NCBI GenBank assembly: GCA_028564705.1
Contig: JAPXFQ010001705.1
Span: 496,001 to 560,000, forward strand
Direction of reading: 5' to 3'
Length of the DNA stretch: 64,000 nt
Origin: Apricaphanius iberus
Lineage: Eukaryota; Chordata; Actinopteri; Cyprinodontiformes; Aphaniidae
Shown: positions 1-12,963 of the stretch, one piece after another
How positions within the stretch are numbered: position 1 is the stretch's first letter
Layout: every line of letters begins with the position of its first letter
The notes under the pieces: model-generated
The model's database searches: none
What the model saw: only the letters and a program-made list of their open reading frames with translations
What the model was told of the DNA's origin: nothing
Translations under genes and position numbers: made by a program

Positions 1-1734
1 ACTGAACCAATTAGAGAAAACTGGGCAGTCACAGGTGGGCTGGGAGGAAAGAAATGCTAACAGGAAGTGGGGAGCTAAGCACATTAAAGTGATGCCTCAC
101 TCAAAGTCAAAATCTCTGTTCCATTTTTTCCAACCTCCATCCCTGATTAAACTAGCAGCAGGTTTGGACTTTGCAGTCTTGCAATTTGTCTTCAACTAGT
201 ACTGAAACTTTCTCTGGCAACTACAGTGAATGAATGAACAAAAATGGATCACAGCAATTAGTTTGCTTCAACACGTAATCCCAAAACTGTTCACAGCAAC
301 AAGGAATAGCTCAGCAGATCAGGAAAACTGTTGATAAACTCACAGCTCCTCTGTTGCTACATGTGTGGACCTTTAATAATCTATTATTACAATCTAATCA
401 ATTAATGACCATAAGGCCTATACTACATGTGCCTGAACACAACTAAAACTGTTAGGGTAAATTATGTCGTTAAGACATTTAATTTATATTAAAGTGTGTA
501 ATATATAAATTGAGCCATCTCTAAAATCTGCTGCGAATGTCATGTCAGCCATGAGCACTGATATCATTTTCCAGACTGTAATAACTGCTGTTGAATGTAA
601 CGCTAGGTCATGTTGGCTCTACTCATTCCTGGCTGATTTAGGAAGAGACAGGTTGAATGGTTAAATATCATAATTTAAAAAGTTACGTAAAATGTTGTTG
701 CTGCTTTTATTCCAAACATTTTACAATCAGTTAAATCAGGAGGGAAGCAACTAAACCCAACTGGGAGAAAATGTCAGCCAGAAGCTTTTTTTTTTTACAA
801 TAATAAGAGGTGGAGGGTCGCAGTTTTAACTTTGGTTTTAAAAAAGTGTTTTAAAAATGAATAAGAAACCATGAAAATGTCCTAAAAACCAGCAGTAATA
901 CACCCTCGTAAACCTTTCTAAGTAGGTGCTGTTTTATAATCATAGGAAGGACACCATCCTACTCTGTCCTATAGCAGTGGTTATGATTGGACCATATAAG
1001 GATGAATGTGAATACTGTAAGTCAATATGAGCGTTGCCTTTCCTCAGCTGAGGTTAGAGTTTCTGGACTTGGACTCAATATTTGTTCTGCTGAGACTTTC
1101 TGAGCAGCGATATTTAGGTCTGCATGTGAAAAGGTCAAAATAAATGATTAGTTAAAAGGACAAATGCACATACCAGAGCCAGGTCAGTAAACATTACATA
1201 AAGAAGAACTATTTTTAGTTTAAATTCCACTGCAACACCAAAAGAAATGTTTCTGTACAGTTTAAACTGCTAACTGTCAGTGAGGTGAGTACGTATCTAT
1301 CCTACACCTGATCTCACTATAGCGGTGCTATCACAGGGTCGGTATAGCTAAACTGTAAATAATAACTAAATGGACAGCAATAAGTAGAGCATGTTATCTG
1401 TTTTGGACACCTAGGGACAATTATGGAAAAAAAAATATTTCTGATTTTGAAGGGATTAAAATGATAAAATGTCAAGACAACATAATTCCCTTCTGAGAGA
1501 ATTAAAAAGCTTTTATGCCAGTAAACACCCTGAAACATGGTTTATAGGTTATTTACTGCGTTCTTCCTAAGGATAGCATTTTGGTACAGCAGCTTTTAAA
1601 TATTTGGAATAACTAATACATCTGATGATAAACCAGACCAGCTCTCACTACAGAAAATAATGGATTAACCCAAAGATAAAAAAGCTACCTAGTTCGACAA
1701 TATTACTTAATCTTCTCCGTTTAATTGAACCGAA

Positions 1735-1770
<36 letters not shown>

Positions 1771-2523
1771 GTAATCTGGCAAAATGCTGAATTTCCTAAG
1801 CATTGATCCAGAACCTTAATGAATACGCAGAGCTTCTCCTTGGTACTCAGACAACCATTCTGAATGTTAAAAACAAAAAGAAAAACCAAAAACACAAAAA
1901 AGCAATGTGGATATATTAAATTTATGTTTCTCTTTCAGTATCCACATTGATGGACGTTGTTTTGTTTAAAAACTTCTACATATGTACACATATAATACAC
2001 AACGTCTGGTATTGTAGGTGAATGTGTTTTATACATTTTAGGATTTACTTGTGCGATCTCTACTTCCAAAGAAAATGTAATGGACAACAAACTACGATAT
2101 TTTTACTAATTTTTATTTCTTTCCGTTTACATCTACCACTGATATAAACATGGTGACTTCTGGCTGAATTAGACTGAAGATGATAAAATGAGAATTTATG
2201 CATTGCTCATTATATTCTTTTATGTGTATCTTTTGACTTTGATGGAGCATCACTTTACCAGAGAGCAGCAACTCTGTTTAAACGTCCTATTCTAAAGACA
2301 GTACACAGTGTTTCATTCGGATGTCTCTTTGAATTCAGTTTCATTATGTTCAGTCAGGGTCCATGTTGGAAGTAGTCCACTGTGGACAAGGCAGTGCTGT
2401 GGGAGATTTTGATAGATGTGTAAATGTTAGGTATGTCACAGGTGTATGTCGTAGAAGTAAACTGGTTACCCAAGCTGCCACAGTGACTGATGCATGGGAT
2501 CCCTCTGCGTCCCGTTGTCTTAC
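1..2523. other. intron of the ADGRB1-like gene, no gene seen
   Basis: A+T-rich sequence downstream of the 2524-2628 exon donor on the minus strand. Neither strand shows a thrombospondin repeat or other recognisable domain. It contains an (ATT)n microsatellite near 1733-1770. Confidence 0.6.
1733..1770. repeat. (ATT)n microsatellite
   Basis: Run of perfect ATT units read directly from the sequence. Confidence 0.95.
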
Positions 2524-2628
2524 CTGTCTGAGGACTCTGCTGTCCACTGCGGGGCTTTTCTGTGTCATCACGCTTGCGGCTGTCCACTGAGCGGAGAGAC
2601 TGGCTGCGAGAGAGATGGCGACCTTTGC
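2524..2628 (-). CDS. adgrb1: ADGRB1/BAI1-like exon: SRSQSLRS linker
   Basis: Exon of 105 bp (35 codons), phase 1 on both sides, preceded by a pyrimidine-rich tract ending CCTTTAG and followed by donor GTAAGA. It reads GKGRHLSRSQSLRSVDSRKR, then an acidic and polar stretch, and ends SPQTG. The SRSQSLRS segment directly after the first thrombospondin repeat is, from memory, a feature of BAI1 and gives the best evidence for the gene identity. It is a linker with no fold of its own; the next exon should carry the second thrombospondin repeat and would lie left of the window, because no such exon is visible in 1-2523. The reading frame joins cleanly to the exon at 3336-3494. Confidence 0.85.
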
Positions 2629-3335
2629 CTAAAGGAGGATGAGGCAAGGCCAGGAGGGGGAGGAGGGGCGAGGTTAGCAACCAGAGCTCCTGCATGATTG
2701 GCTTATACTTGGGGCACAACCGTGACGTGATTGGTCACCCAGAACAGCATCAGCCAAACTTGGGACTTGTGTTGTGCTGTTGGTGTTTATGTGCTGATCC
2801 TGTGTGCTGACAATTTCATTCAGATGTTGTATAATGCTGCTCATCAGAGTCCTCGGCTGCCTCTGATGGTATGACTAATATAAGTACAAACATACACTTA
2901 AACCCATCACAGCTGCAGCAATGACTTACTGCATCAGTCTTTCTGCACAAAGAAGCTTTGGGCTGTCAAACATTTCAATGAAGGCAGTAATACTTCTTGG
3001 TAAATAGCCTGGAAAAAATAAAGCACTCAGATGTTGAGTGGCTGAGTCACTTTAGCCATTTGAGGGTTTTAAGATGTTAAATTAGTTGGGTCCTTGAATT
3101 CTTGGCTATGAAAAATGTTGACCCTGCAGGTTTTCTTATTTTCATCGATCAAAGTCCCCTTTCCAACATGCACTCCTTAACTCAAAATGCTGAATCACAC
3201 ACATAAGACAAGATGAACAAGTTAGTCAAATAAGTAAGGTAAACATTGGACAGCTTTAAAACATCCAAAAGATGTAGAGCTAAAGAGCTTTCATTGGTGG
3301 ACAGAACCAAAGATGGGAGGTTTAGAAGAGCTAAC
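2629..3335 (-). other. 707 bp intron
   Basis: Intron between the first-TSR exon and the SRSQSLRS exon, with GT at its start (minus strand, 3335-3334) and AG at its end (2630-2629). Nothing else recognised in it. Confidence 0.8.
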
Positions 3336-3494
3336 CTGTGCAGGACTGGGAGTTGCAGGGGCGACCTTCCTCCACTACTCCCTCACACAGGAAAGACTCT
3401 TCTGGAGGCGACTGACAGGTCCGAGCACGGGTTTGGATTCCTCCACCGCACTCACTGCTGCACTGTCCCCAGTGGCCCCACACACTCCAACCAC
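3336..3494 (-). CDS. adgrb1: ADGRB1/BAI1-like exon: thrombospondin type 1 repeat
   Basis: Exon of 159 bp, phase 1 on both sides, with acceptor TTTGTGTCTGCAG and donor GTTAGC. It encodes a complete thrombospondin type 1 repeat: a WSVWGHW tryptophan ladder, [13 protein letters not shown] and three more cysteines, six in all. This domain lies in the extracellular region of BAI receptors, which are synaptic and phagocytic receptors (family knowledge). The pattern [11 protein letters not shown] followed by [12 protein letters not shown] closely resembles, from memory, the first of the five repeats in BAI1; BAI2 and BAI3 have four repeats and lack this one. The match to member 1 is therefore likely, but a fish paralogue (a or b copy) cannot be told apart here. 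Upstream intron is 33.7 kb, downstream intron 707 bp. Confidence 0.88.
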
Positions 3495-5295
3495 CTGCAG
3501 ACACAAATACAACCAACAGAGCAGTCATTTCTAAAAGCCTGCAGTCCTGTCAACAACACATGACAACAGCGTTTTACATTAAAAAACGGTTTTTCATGAA
3601 AGACTTTCAAGCCAACATTAGAAAACTTGTGAAATGTAGTTGTACCAAACTGACAAATATCAAAATGCACAAAGACTTCTATACCTACACCTTTATTATG
3701 GTGGAGAGGTTGAAAATGTAAACAGCTAGATGATAAAACAGAGAGTAGATTGTGTCTTGTTTTCCAAAAGACTGAGGCTAAGTGCACACTAAGCCACTCA
3801 ACACGAGCATTTACGCCCCGTTTAAGGTCCCATGATTGCGCAATCCCATACTGACCTGTGCAAATACTGGGCATGCGCAAAAAGACACACAAAACACGCG
3901 TATAATCTACATGATACCAGCGCCTACATAAAATATACAAGAAGCTCTACAGCACAGTACATATCTGCTTGTCCCGTTAACCGAAGAGAACAATAGCTGC
4001 TCAGAAGAAGAGAGAGTTATTGGTGTGGACAGACGACCAGATCCATTTATTACTCTTCGCTGTTGTCTTTGTCTGTAGTGTCGTATTGTTATTGACGCAG
4101 CATTCATTGATGCCACTTCCTTTCATTACCCGGGGAAGCTGTCCACACTAGCTCGTTTAGCCGTTGAATTAAGATTTACACGGCTCTCTTACCCGGCTAA
4201 TAGTTATAGTTATTCGGCCACAGACCTTTGAAGTTAAACCCAATGAAACATGACTTTCAGTATCGTTTTACAACCAGAAATATGAAGCTTCATTTGTGTT
4301 CAACCGTGTCCACTCTGATACTCTTAAATTTAATCAATGCCACCAATTGTCTTCAGGGCTTACCTAAACAATAAACAGATTCCACATGGATGTATGTTCA
4401 TCTAGCTATAAGGGCAGCTGTGAAGGTCTGTCCATCTCACCAGACAGGAGAACATTGTTTAGACAAGCATCTAGGCATCCGTCTATGGAAACTTTGAAAG
4501 ATACACAGAGATCTACAGCTCAAGTTGGGAATATGACAAAAAGGCCTTTGGCCTTTTCCACCTGTACCTATTTGGCCCTTCTAGACTCTGCTCTACTCAA
4601 CTCTTCACTGTCCGGGCTGTTTTCCATTATAATTAAGAACCAGGGCTCATTTATAAAGCTTGCTTACACACAAAACTGGGTCTGAAAACTTGTATAAGTC
4701 ACTTTCTATGCTGAGTTTGGGATTTGTGCTCAACTTTAAGCACAATACAGAACTTGCTTATGCAGGGCACTGGCAGTACAGCCAGTAAGATGGCAGAATT
4801 GGGAATTTAAGCCACATTTTCAGACTTGTAGAGCTTCACACAAAGAATTATGACACGTATTATGTCAATATGCATGTCTTTAAATTATACAACAATTGCA
4901 CTTACTGCTCCATTAATTATGTGAATAAAATATAATACTGCCTTGACACTCCTGCATAATGTGGCACAATGGATGCTGGCGCTCATGGAAGATGGCGCCA
5001 ATGGCAGCATTTGGAAGGCGGAAGTTTTTAGAGAGTTCCTGGCCCATTTCAGATTTCAGTCGGAGCCATAGTGACAGGAGCCCCACACCCCCAAATAATA
5101 TGTTACAGAGATATGACTTTTTAGAGCAGACTTAAAACGCACATTTTCTATGAGGCTTTACATATCTAGCAGTGCTGAAACTTAATCTGTGCAGCTGTAT
5201 TTCGCTATCATTTGTTTTAATTTGCTTTTATACAAATCACATTGTTGCTACAAGAAGTAATTATATCATTTCAACTTTTTTTTTAATTGTTTAAA

Positions 5296-5395
5296 AAAAA
5301 TTATTTTTGTTTTTCAATGTGAAGCAATTCGGTCAACTTTGGGCTGTAAAGCTCTATACAGACAAATCATTATTGATTGATTGATTGATTAAAAT
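5296..5395 (+). repeat. LINE/SINE 3' tail with (ATTG)n end
   Basis: The segment has the form common at 3' ends of fish LINE and SINE copies: GTAAAGCTCTATACAGACAA followed by repeated ATTG units near 5370-5391. The 5' extent is not clear. Confidence 0.45.
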
Positions 5396-5796
5396 AAGAT
5401 TTTCTGTGCCTCTATGTCACCCATAAACACATCAATCATTAGTCTCAGGGGAATTTTGCTTTCTCCGCCTCTCGGTTCCCATGGTTACTGGTAAAATGCC
5501 CCATATAAGCCTGCTTAAATCAAGGCAGAATATTCATTAAGCAATTTGCATTGACAGTTTATGTCAGAAAGTGGGAGGTGGGATGTGATCAAATATCACC
5601 CGAGGAGATTGGGATTTAAAAAGTGGCTTTATAAGAGTTGGATTGAGAAAGTGGAAATTGTGTGCAGCTGTGCATACTCCAAGACTGATAAGTAAAAACA
5701 TTTTGCTGAGCTTAAGTAAGGTTTTAGTAAGGATTCTACAGTTATATAAAAGGGGGAGTCATCCTAACAGGGTGGCCCAAAATTCCAAAAATGCCC

Positions 5797-6990
5797 CTTT
5801 ACCACTAGGGTCGGCTCGGGCCGTATTCAGCGCATTTCCACGACCTGTGCCTGGGCCGAGCTGAGCGCTTTTTTTGGAATAACTCAGCTCAGTTCGAAGT
5901 GGGCCAAGTAGACCCAATACATATTGGCTGATTAGGACAAATCCAGATGCCGTTGCTCTTTTTAAAATTTTTGTTTAAAACTCCACAATCACATTCACAA
6001 TGTACTGTATGTGTGGTCTCTTATGAAAAATAATACTAAATACAGGTAGAACTAACCAAAATATATGATTAAAAGTAACATTTAGATATCACCAGTCTGT
6101 GATAAAAACATCACATAAATCAAATCTCACAATTTACCATTTTCCCATAAGTAAACACTCAGCAGATTCTCTGGTTCATCACACCAGGAAATGAATGCTG
6201 TTTTTGTTAAGATGTACAGCTACTTCTGCTAATGAATTAGCACAGTTTCAAGTCCGAAAACATCACTTTAACTGAATAATGCACATTTGTAACGCATCAG
6301 TAACAAACATCGGTGAAATGTACTGAAGCATACGGTGAGCCAACATGCATAAATCAACATAAATACGGAGCATTTATACTCTGCACCATGAACAGCGACC
6401 TGATATACCCAGCGAACTGTAAGGAAAATTCCAACAGACAACTTGTGAATTTTTAATGATATCAACCCAATACACCAATAATAATATGCTCACATGTCAT
6501 TTAGGATCACAAAAACACATGCGGCTGCCCAGCAATCTGCAGTTTGGCTGGTTACAAAGGAGAACTGATGTGTTGCGAGCTGATTTATAAGATAAACAGG
6601 GTGGTTTTCTGTGTATGTGTTAGTTGTTAATTCTAGGATCATCTGGGTTAATGTGTTAAATTTAACATCCTTAACTTTTAGCTGTTTTTTTGGCAAAACA
6701 CAGCCATGTTAGCCTTTTCTGCTGATATAGGGAATCACTCTTGACTAATGGCATACCTAGTAACCATAGTACATGACATCCTTGGAAAAAAAGAACCAAA
6801 ATAAGGCATCAAAATGTGCGTTCCTTTTTGGTCTAGTTACCACTGTTTGTCAGAACATCCCTACTAAGCCCTCCCACGTCCTCACCCACAAAAAAAATCC
6901 GGCATTGGCAATGGAAACACAACTACATCAATCTGAGCTGGCCTGACCCGAAATAGCCCGGGTCAAGCCGAACCTTGTGGAAAAGGAACA
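5797..6990. mobile_element. possible MITE with C/G-rich ends
   Basis: The left edge has CCACTAGGGTCGGCTCGGGC and the right edge has AGCCCGGGTCAAGCCGAACC. These are related in inverted orientation and resemble ends of a common fish non-autonomous DNA element. The A+T-rich interior has no coding content. Exact ends and target duplication were not resolved. Confidence 0.35.
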
Positions 6991-7182
6991 AAAGTAGCCT
7001 GATGTGGTTTGTATGCATAACAAACATAATTTAAAGTAGCAAACAAAAATGGCTGTATTTTGAAGATAGACTATGTTGTCTTTTTCATTTTTTTAGGTGT
7101 GCCTTTTTCATCCACCCATTAAAGTAGCAAACAAAAATGTTTTTTGTTCATTTTGTTTCATTGATGTAGCTCATCAATGAAG

Positions 7183-7410
7183 GGTCGTGGGAGTGCTGGT
7201 GCCTATCTCCAGCAGTTCTGGACAAACAACCATGTACACACACTCCCATCTAAGACCAATTAACTTAACAGACATGTTTTTGGACTCTAGGGGGAAGCCG
7301 GGGCCCACACATGCACAGGGAGAACGACTCCAGGCAGGGATTCAAACCCCAGACCTTCTTGCTCCTAGGCAACGGAACTGCCCCACTGTGACACAACCAA
7401 CTCCACACCC
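7183..7410 (-). repeat. tRNA-derived SINE
   Basis: Shares the sequence GACATGTTTTTGGACTCTAG and CACATGCACAGGGAGAA with the copies near 16560-16885 and 61620-62210. On the minus strand it carries a degenerate pol III A box followed by a B box close to GGTTTGAATCC, which marks the tRNA-derived head. SINEs are non-coding and use LINE enzymes in trans. Confidence 0.65.
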
Positions 7411-7432
7411 TAGGCTGTCAATGACTGACTTC

Positions 7433-8056
7433 AGCCTAGTTTATACTTTTCTGTCAGCACGTTTGAACCCAGGCGCAGAAGTTTTGACAAAGATGTTTTC
7501 CTTTTCTACTTTTCCACCAGAACAGCGGGGGGCAGACTTTTTCCAGCGGGTCTGACTACCATTGCAGCGTCTTCTCTGATCAACAAGAGTTTATTTAATG
7601 CAGCTTGTAAACACACATTCACTCAAGAAGCAATGGCTGATAGAGAGCCACTTTTGTTTGAGCTGGAAAGCTATTTACTAAAAGTCCAGCTCATTTAATC
7701 ATCTAAAAACACATGGAAAGAAACTAATACAGCCGTCTGTTTCTTTGTTTCTCTACACCTGCTGGTGCCATAAAACCAGATTAGATAAACTGGACTTGCA
7801 TTATAAAGCACCTAGTGCTCAAAAGCTGCATTGACGCCTGATTACATGGACTATAAAGCACCATTCTGGTGAAATGATCTGGGGCTGATGTTGGGCTGAC
7901 CAATCACAGACGTGCGCTCTCTGTCGTGATCAACAGACAGGTAAAGAATTGGGCTCTAGTCCGTCTGTGCTTGTGTGAGTGAAGGAGAGCCCTTTTGTCG
8001 ATTGATAATGGCATTGTGTGTCTCCGCACCACTGCAGATGGAGAGGTATAAACTAG
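7433..8056. mobile_element. Harbinger-like MITE, copy 1
   Basis: Begins AGCCTAGTTTATACTTTTCT and ends near GAGGTATAAACTAG, an imperfect terminal inverted repeat. Internal landmarks (a GCAATGG...GA-rich segment, TAATCATCTAAAAACACATG, GACCAATCACAGRCRTRCGC) recur in the same order in the element at 17599-18241. No coding sequence. The right end is eroded, so the target duplication cannot be read. Confidence 0.6.
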
Positions 8057-10039
8057 TATTTTTTCTGATTTTATTCTTTATTCCGAATTTTTTTTCCAGC
8101 TCATTTTAGCCTGCTTGGAACCCAACAGAAGAAGGTACTAAAGAAAAGGACAGGTACCAAATAATGGAATATAATTAGCTATCAAATCTATTCTATCTGT
8201 ATCCATTTCCTGTTAAATCACAGTAAATAACTCTCTCTATAACAATAATAATAATAATAATAATAATGTCATATGAACACATGACATTAGTAGGTCGCCC
8301 CTTCTTGTACATCTAGGTTACATACTGGCCCTCTATATTCTGCAGGCGATGTAGCTTTCCCCATTTCCACACTAGCTGAGGCAAGGTTGAGAAAATATAG
8401 GAGATACAGCCGCCATCCATCATAGCCTGGTGCCCTAAAACTAGTTTCCAAACTATCAAAGATCCCATAAAGGATTGCTTTTGTTGAAAAGCCATTAAAG
8501 AAATAATCAAAGCAGAAGCAGCAGATAAGCTGTGTGTGAGTGAATACTTTGAAAACTAACCTGCAACCGCATGAAATAAGCATCACCGACTGATTGTATC
8601 TCGCAGTGAAAAAGTGTCTGAGGGGAGGTATTTTCCTCTAAAACCATGGTGTGATGAATGCCATTGTCATCGTCAAATTCCCTGTTTGGCCATTCTGATT
8701 TAATGCTCACCATTAAGATGTGTGCTGATATGAGGGGGATCGGGTAAAGTGCTGCTGAACGACTCTCTCCCCGCCTGTGTCCTGCATGCTCATAAATGTT
8801 TAATGGCACAGACAGATGCCTTTAAGCCCCCACAGGCGACGACAAATATGTATTAATCTGCATGAATAGAACATGAAGTTGGCCCGCATCCAGACACACA
8901 CAGTTTTAATTACTCGCAAATCAATTTCCTTCAGGGGCGAGGCTGGCATGAGTGGGGCCACTGTGAAAAGCACTTGATTCACACACACACACACACACGC
9001 ACACACACAACCTCTGCAGCTGTGTGTCATCTCAACATGGTAGTAGCATGACTCTAATGTGACTCATGCAGACTGTCAAAAAGTGCCTGTCTGAAAAAAG
9101 GGACTGTTGCTTTGCAAAATATGAGCGTTTTCTTTCAAACTATGAAGCACTATGATATCTGCATATCATTAGGATCCTAGTATTGTTCATATAGTTTACT
9201 TACACTATACGCTCTGTATTTTAATTGGATCTAGACCAGTGTAGTCCCAGTATGTTGCAGGATGGGTCAAAATCATCCATTTGACACAACTGTCAGTCCA
9301 CAACAATTAGCAGCAGCAGAAGGAGAGCTATCTCGATGAAGAAGATCTATCCCAGCATGCACTATAATAAACTGAGGCGCTGTCCACACAACAGTGTTTT
9401 TTTAAAACAATAGGAACATTTTTTTTTTTCATTTGTGACCCACCGACACGTGGAAACAGTGTTTTAGGGGAAATTAAACATTTTTACTTTTAAAGTGATT
9501 CTTAGTGGACAGAAAGTCTTTGAAACCGACAGCCCATCATAGAAAAAGGTGTTTCTAGGTGGTCAGAGCCTGATCGATGTAGCCTCGGTCTAAGCACTTG
9601 ACTTTGGGTTTGCATGCTGGTCTGCCTTATTTGCACCTATGCCACCATCTTTAACCACCTCATGCTGCGTTTTCAGCATTTGGTTCAAAGTATCTAGAAC
9701 CACAAGAGCTTAGAGTCAGGAAACAATCCTACAGTAAATGTTGGTTAAATGCTGAGCAGAGATGTAGTCCAAATGACAAAGACAATGCAAAGCAAAATGA
9801 TCCAGACAGAGCGTTAGTTTGGGAAAAAAGAAAGGAGTGACTGAATAAATGAGGTATGTGTTTTTACTGCCAATGCAGAGCAGCTGGTATGGTGTACTGA
9901 TGGCACATGGTCGTACTGACGGTGTGGTTATACGACCACAGGAAGACCGAACAGGAGAAAGAGATCATCGGCGTCTGTCGATCGGTGACACTCCAAAGTC
10001 TGCAGGCTATAACAAAAAATGGATCCTCAGGGAAATGTA
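8057..10039. other. intronic sequence, no gene
   Basis: No coding or RNA gene is recognisable. Contains an (AAT)n tract near 8250-8273 and a (CA)n tract near 8980-9009. Confidence 0.6.
8980..9009. repeat. (CA)n microsatellite
   Basis: Slightly interrupted CA dinucleotide run. Confidence 0.9.
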
Positions 10040-10213
10040 CACTCAACAAAAATATTGTTGGGTGAACATAATAAATTATGTAAATCATTTCCATATAACT
10101 GATTTTTGCGATTAACTAATAATGGATTTTGTTGAGTGAGCTAAAAATAAACATGTTGGGACAACCTAATACATTTATGTTGCTATAAGGCTCAAAAATA
10201 AAAAGCAGAGGAT

Positions 10214-10272
10214 GGACTCAAACTCAGAAAAGGTCTTCTGTTTTTTGAACAGCTGCACTAACCACTTTGCTA
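10214..10272 (-). promoter_or_regulatory. tRNA-like pol III A and B boxes, left MITE arm
   Basis: Inverted counterpart of the right-arm segment: on the minus strand TAGCAAAGTGG (10272-10262) is followed by AGTTTGAGTCC (10224-10214). Transcription from both arms would converge on the middle of the element. Confidence 0.5.
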
Positions 10273-10476
10273 CACAATCACTCAGAAAATGTGTATATAA
10301 TAACACATATCACTTAATTTCCAATATTAACTAAACATGATTACAATGTTTCAGTAATACAATTCCTTCACTTTTTTTCACGAAAAAGGTCTATAAAATA
10401 TTATAGCAAATTTTTTTGTTAACACTGGAAATGAAGTCATATATATTGTTATATAGAAAGTTTCTGAGTGATTGTG

Positions 10477-10535
10477 TAGCAAAGTGGTTAGTGCAGCTGC
10501 TCAGAAAACAGAGGCCCTTTTCTGAGTTTGAGTCC
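10477..10535 (+). promoter_or_regulatory. tRNA-like pol III A and B boxes, right MITE arm
   Basis: TAGCAAAGTGG at 10477-10487 fits the tRNA A box, and AGTTTGAGTCC at 10525-10535 matches 9 of 11 positions of the GGTTCGANTCC B box. The spacing of about 37 bp between boxes is tRNA-like. No intact cloverleaf was verified, so this is a tRNA-derived segment and not a tRNA gene. Confidence 0.5.
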
Positions 10536-10716
10536 ATCACCTGCTTTTTATTTTTGAGCCTTATAGCAACATAAGTGTATTCGGTTGTCCCAACATGTTT
10601 ATGTCTTGCTCACTCAACAAAAATCATAATTGCTAAAGCAACCCAAATCGGTTATGTGGAAATGGTGTACATAATTGTATTATATATGCCCAACAAGTTT
10701 TTTTTTTTTGAGTGTA

Positions 10717-12652
10717 CAGTCTTCTAGAAAAAAAGCTAGATGTGTTTGTACATGGCTTTCAGTATACGGGTACACAGACCTGTCATTGTGTGCCTCTTAC
10801 AACAGTGTGAAAATGCTAACAGTGGAATTCATACGAGACACTTTGTTCATGTAAAAAAAAATGTCTAGAACGTAGAAGGAGAGATCCAGAGGAACACTGG
10901 ATGGGACTTCATTAAACTGTACTCACCCTAGAGCTTCTCGTTCTAACACACTGGTTGCTACTCTTATTTTTTTTATTTTTATAAATAATTATTCTGACAT
11001 TTCTTTCAGCACCAAAGACAGTTTTTACTCTACCGAGTGTTTTTTTCTGACTAAAGCTGTACAACACATCCCTGGAGGCTGAGTACTGATAGAATCTCTT
11101 AAACAAAAAAACAACTCACTTTAAGCATGCTGGTTAAGCTAAGATGGTTAGAAATGAATGCATATAAAAAAAAAAATTATTGATTTTTCTTCTTCCGTAT
11201 GAGTATGATTTTTACTCCTGTAACATTTTAAAGTGTAATAATTTCCACATTTGGGTATTGTTTTAATTATCCTTAGTTTAAGCTTGACTGAATCTGAATT
11301 CTGTTTTTATAGTGAATAAATACACTTTATAAATACAAAAGAAAGATAAATACAAAGTTAGCAGCTCTTTGGAAGAAAACAGCTCCCCTTTTCCACAGGA
11401 AGGTTTTGGTAAGGCTAAAAAAAAAAAAACTTTGGTTCCATTTAAAGATAAGATTTATTCACCTGGAAGATAAGTGAAATAAAAAATAATGCAAATATTT
11501 TCTCTTTCCTGCCTCATAATCACAGTCTTGGAGAGGCTAGAAAAATATGAGGGGAGTAATGGAGTTTTGTCTTCCTAGCTCTGCAAGAACATTTCATTAT
11601 ATTCTCAATTTATAGGGGGCTTCAGTTTAGCACCCTGGTAGCAGGAGCACCTCTCCTCAACAAGGCTTCAGCTCATCCTCCATCCCTCATTTTCCACAAT
11701 CCCTACTTTATTTTGAGATTCACTTTTTGCCAAAACACACACTTTCTTTGCAGTCACTGAGTGTGTGTGTGCTTACACGGTTCATTGGGTGCATGAGAGT
11801 GTAACCACAAACTTCCTGAAAGTCACCTTCATCTTCTATTTGGAGCGAAAGGATGACTGCATGGGCATCTCCTCTTACAGCCCCCGTTTCTGTACTTTTG
11901 ATCAATAGGTAGCGCTTAGTGCGCTCACACACACACACACACACACACATATACGGCTTTTACAGATAGTGTTAGTGTAGATTTATGATTGAGGGATGTG
12001 GGTATTTGAGGAGCTGTTATGGGAGCAAAGAATGGCTAAAATATGATATTGACAGCAGCTGTAGAAAGAGGCAGCCTGTTGGGGGGAGGAGCCCCAGCTG
12101 GAAAGACAGAGACATGAGGACGTAGGGGGGGAATAATCCTGAAACCATGAAGCTCAGGCAGAAATAGGGGGACTGGTTCACACAAAGCTGTGTGGCTGAA
12201 TGAAGGATAAGGCGAATGCTGACACCCAGAGGACAGAGGCAGTCAACTGCACAGCAGAGATAACGGCAGTGAAAGGAGGCAACAAGGGTGTGTGTGTGTG
12301 TGTGTGTAGGAGGGGGGTGGTGAGGATGAAAGCAAGATGAAGGGAGACAGGAACAGAAAGAGGGGGAAAATGTGAAGAGAGATAAGAAGAGAAGGATGGG
12401 GGGAAAAAGATAGGCTTGACTTGAACTGCACAAAATGTTAAACTCATACAGAGATGAAAACGCTCCTGTGTGAGCATCTTCATAAAAAAGGGAACAAAGC
12501 TTTCTTATCTAAAAACATTTTTTCACTGAATAATATCCATCTGATTTGATCAAACTGATAATCTGCTGGCAGAAATGTATTTCTGCAATAATGTGCAGAG
12601 AAAACAACAATATTAATGTACAATCTAACTGTATAGCAAACATGCATTTTAA
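10717..12652. other. intronic sequence, no gene
   Basis: No gene recognised on either strand. Contains (CA)n near 11927-11949 and (GT)n near 12288-12308; the long open frames over 12017-12483 follow a purine-rich low-complexity stretch and are not coding. Confidence 0.6.
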
Positions 12653-12926
12653 CAACACTTTGTATATGAGGAATATTCTCTATAAACAGTCAGGAAATCT
12701 CTCTTTTTAACCCAGTGTTACATGCAGGAGAACAATGCTGAAAGCCATTATGAGTCACAATAATTCTAGAAAAACAAAAAAACCTTTCAGAAAAATGATG
12801 AGTTATGCTTTCAGGTAAAAAAAACGGTGTAAAAAACATGGCATCTTTTTTTTGACAAATTGAGTAAAACACACACAGCATCTAAATGTTGGAATGTGGT
12901 GTACATAAATTTAAATAAAATTTATA

Positions 12927-12963
<37 letters not shown>

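Larger units (their letters stand above)
10040..10714. mobile_element. palindromic MITE with TA target duplication
   Basis: The element starts CACTCAACAAAAATATTGTT and ends TTTTTTGAGTG, with TA on both sides (10038-10039 and 10715-10716). The two halves are related in inverted orientation over roughly 300 bp each, including AACATGTTGGGACAACC facing GGTTGTCCCAACATGTT. There is no coding sequence. The TA duplication would fit a Tc1/mariner-type transposase, but the termini are not ones I can name. Each arm contains a tRNA-like segment (see separate entries). Confidence 0.7.

Noticed and set aside
3452..3940. 162-residue minus-strand frame overlapping the TSR exon
   Set aside because: Different frame from the TSR exon, crosses the splice site, no domain; a shadow.
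12017..12483. Several long minus-strand frames rich in Ser, Leu, Pro and His
   Set aside because: They lie over a purine-rich strand with a (GT)n tract; composition, overlap in three frames and lack of splice or domain signals indicate chance.
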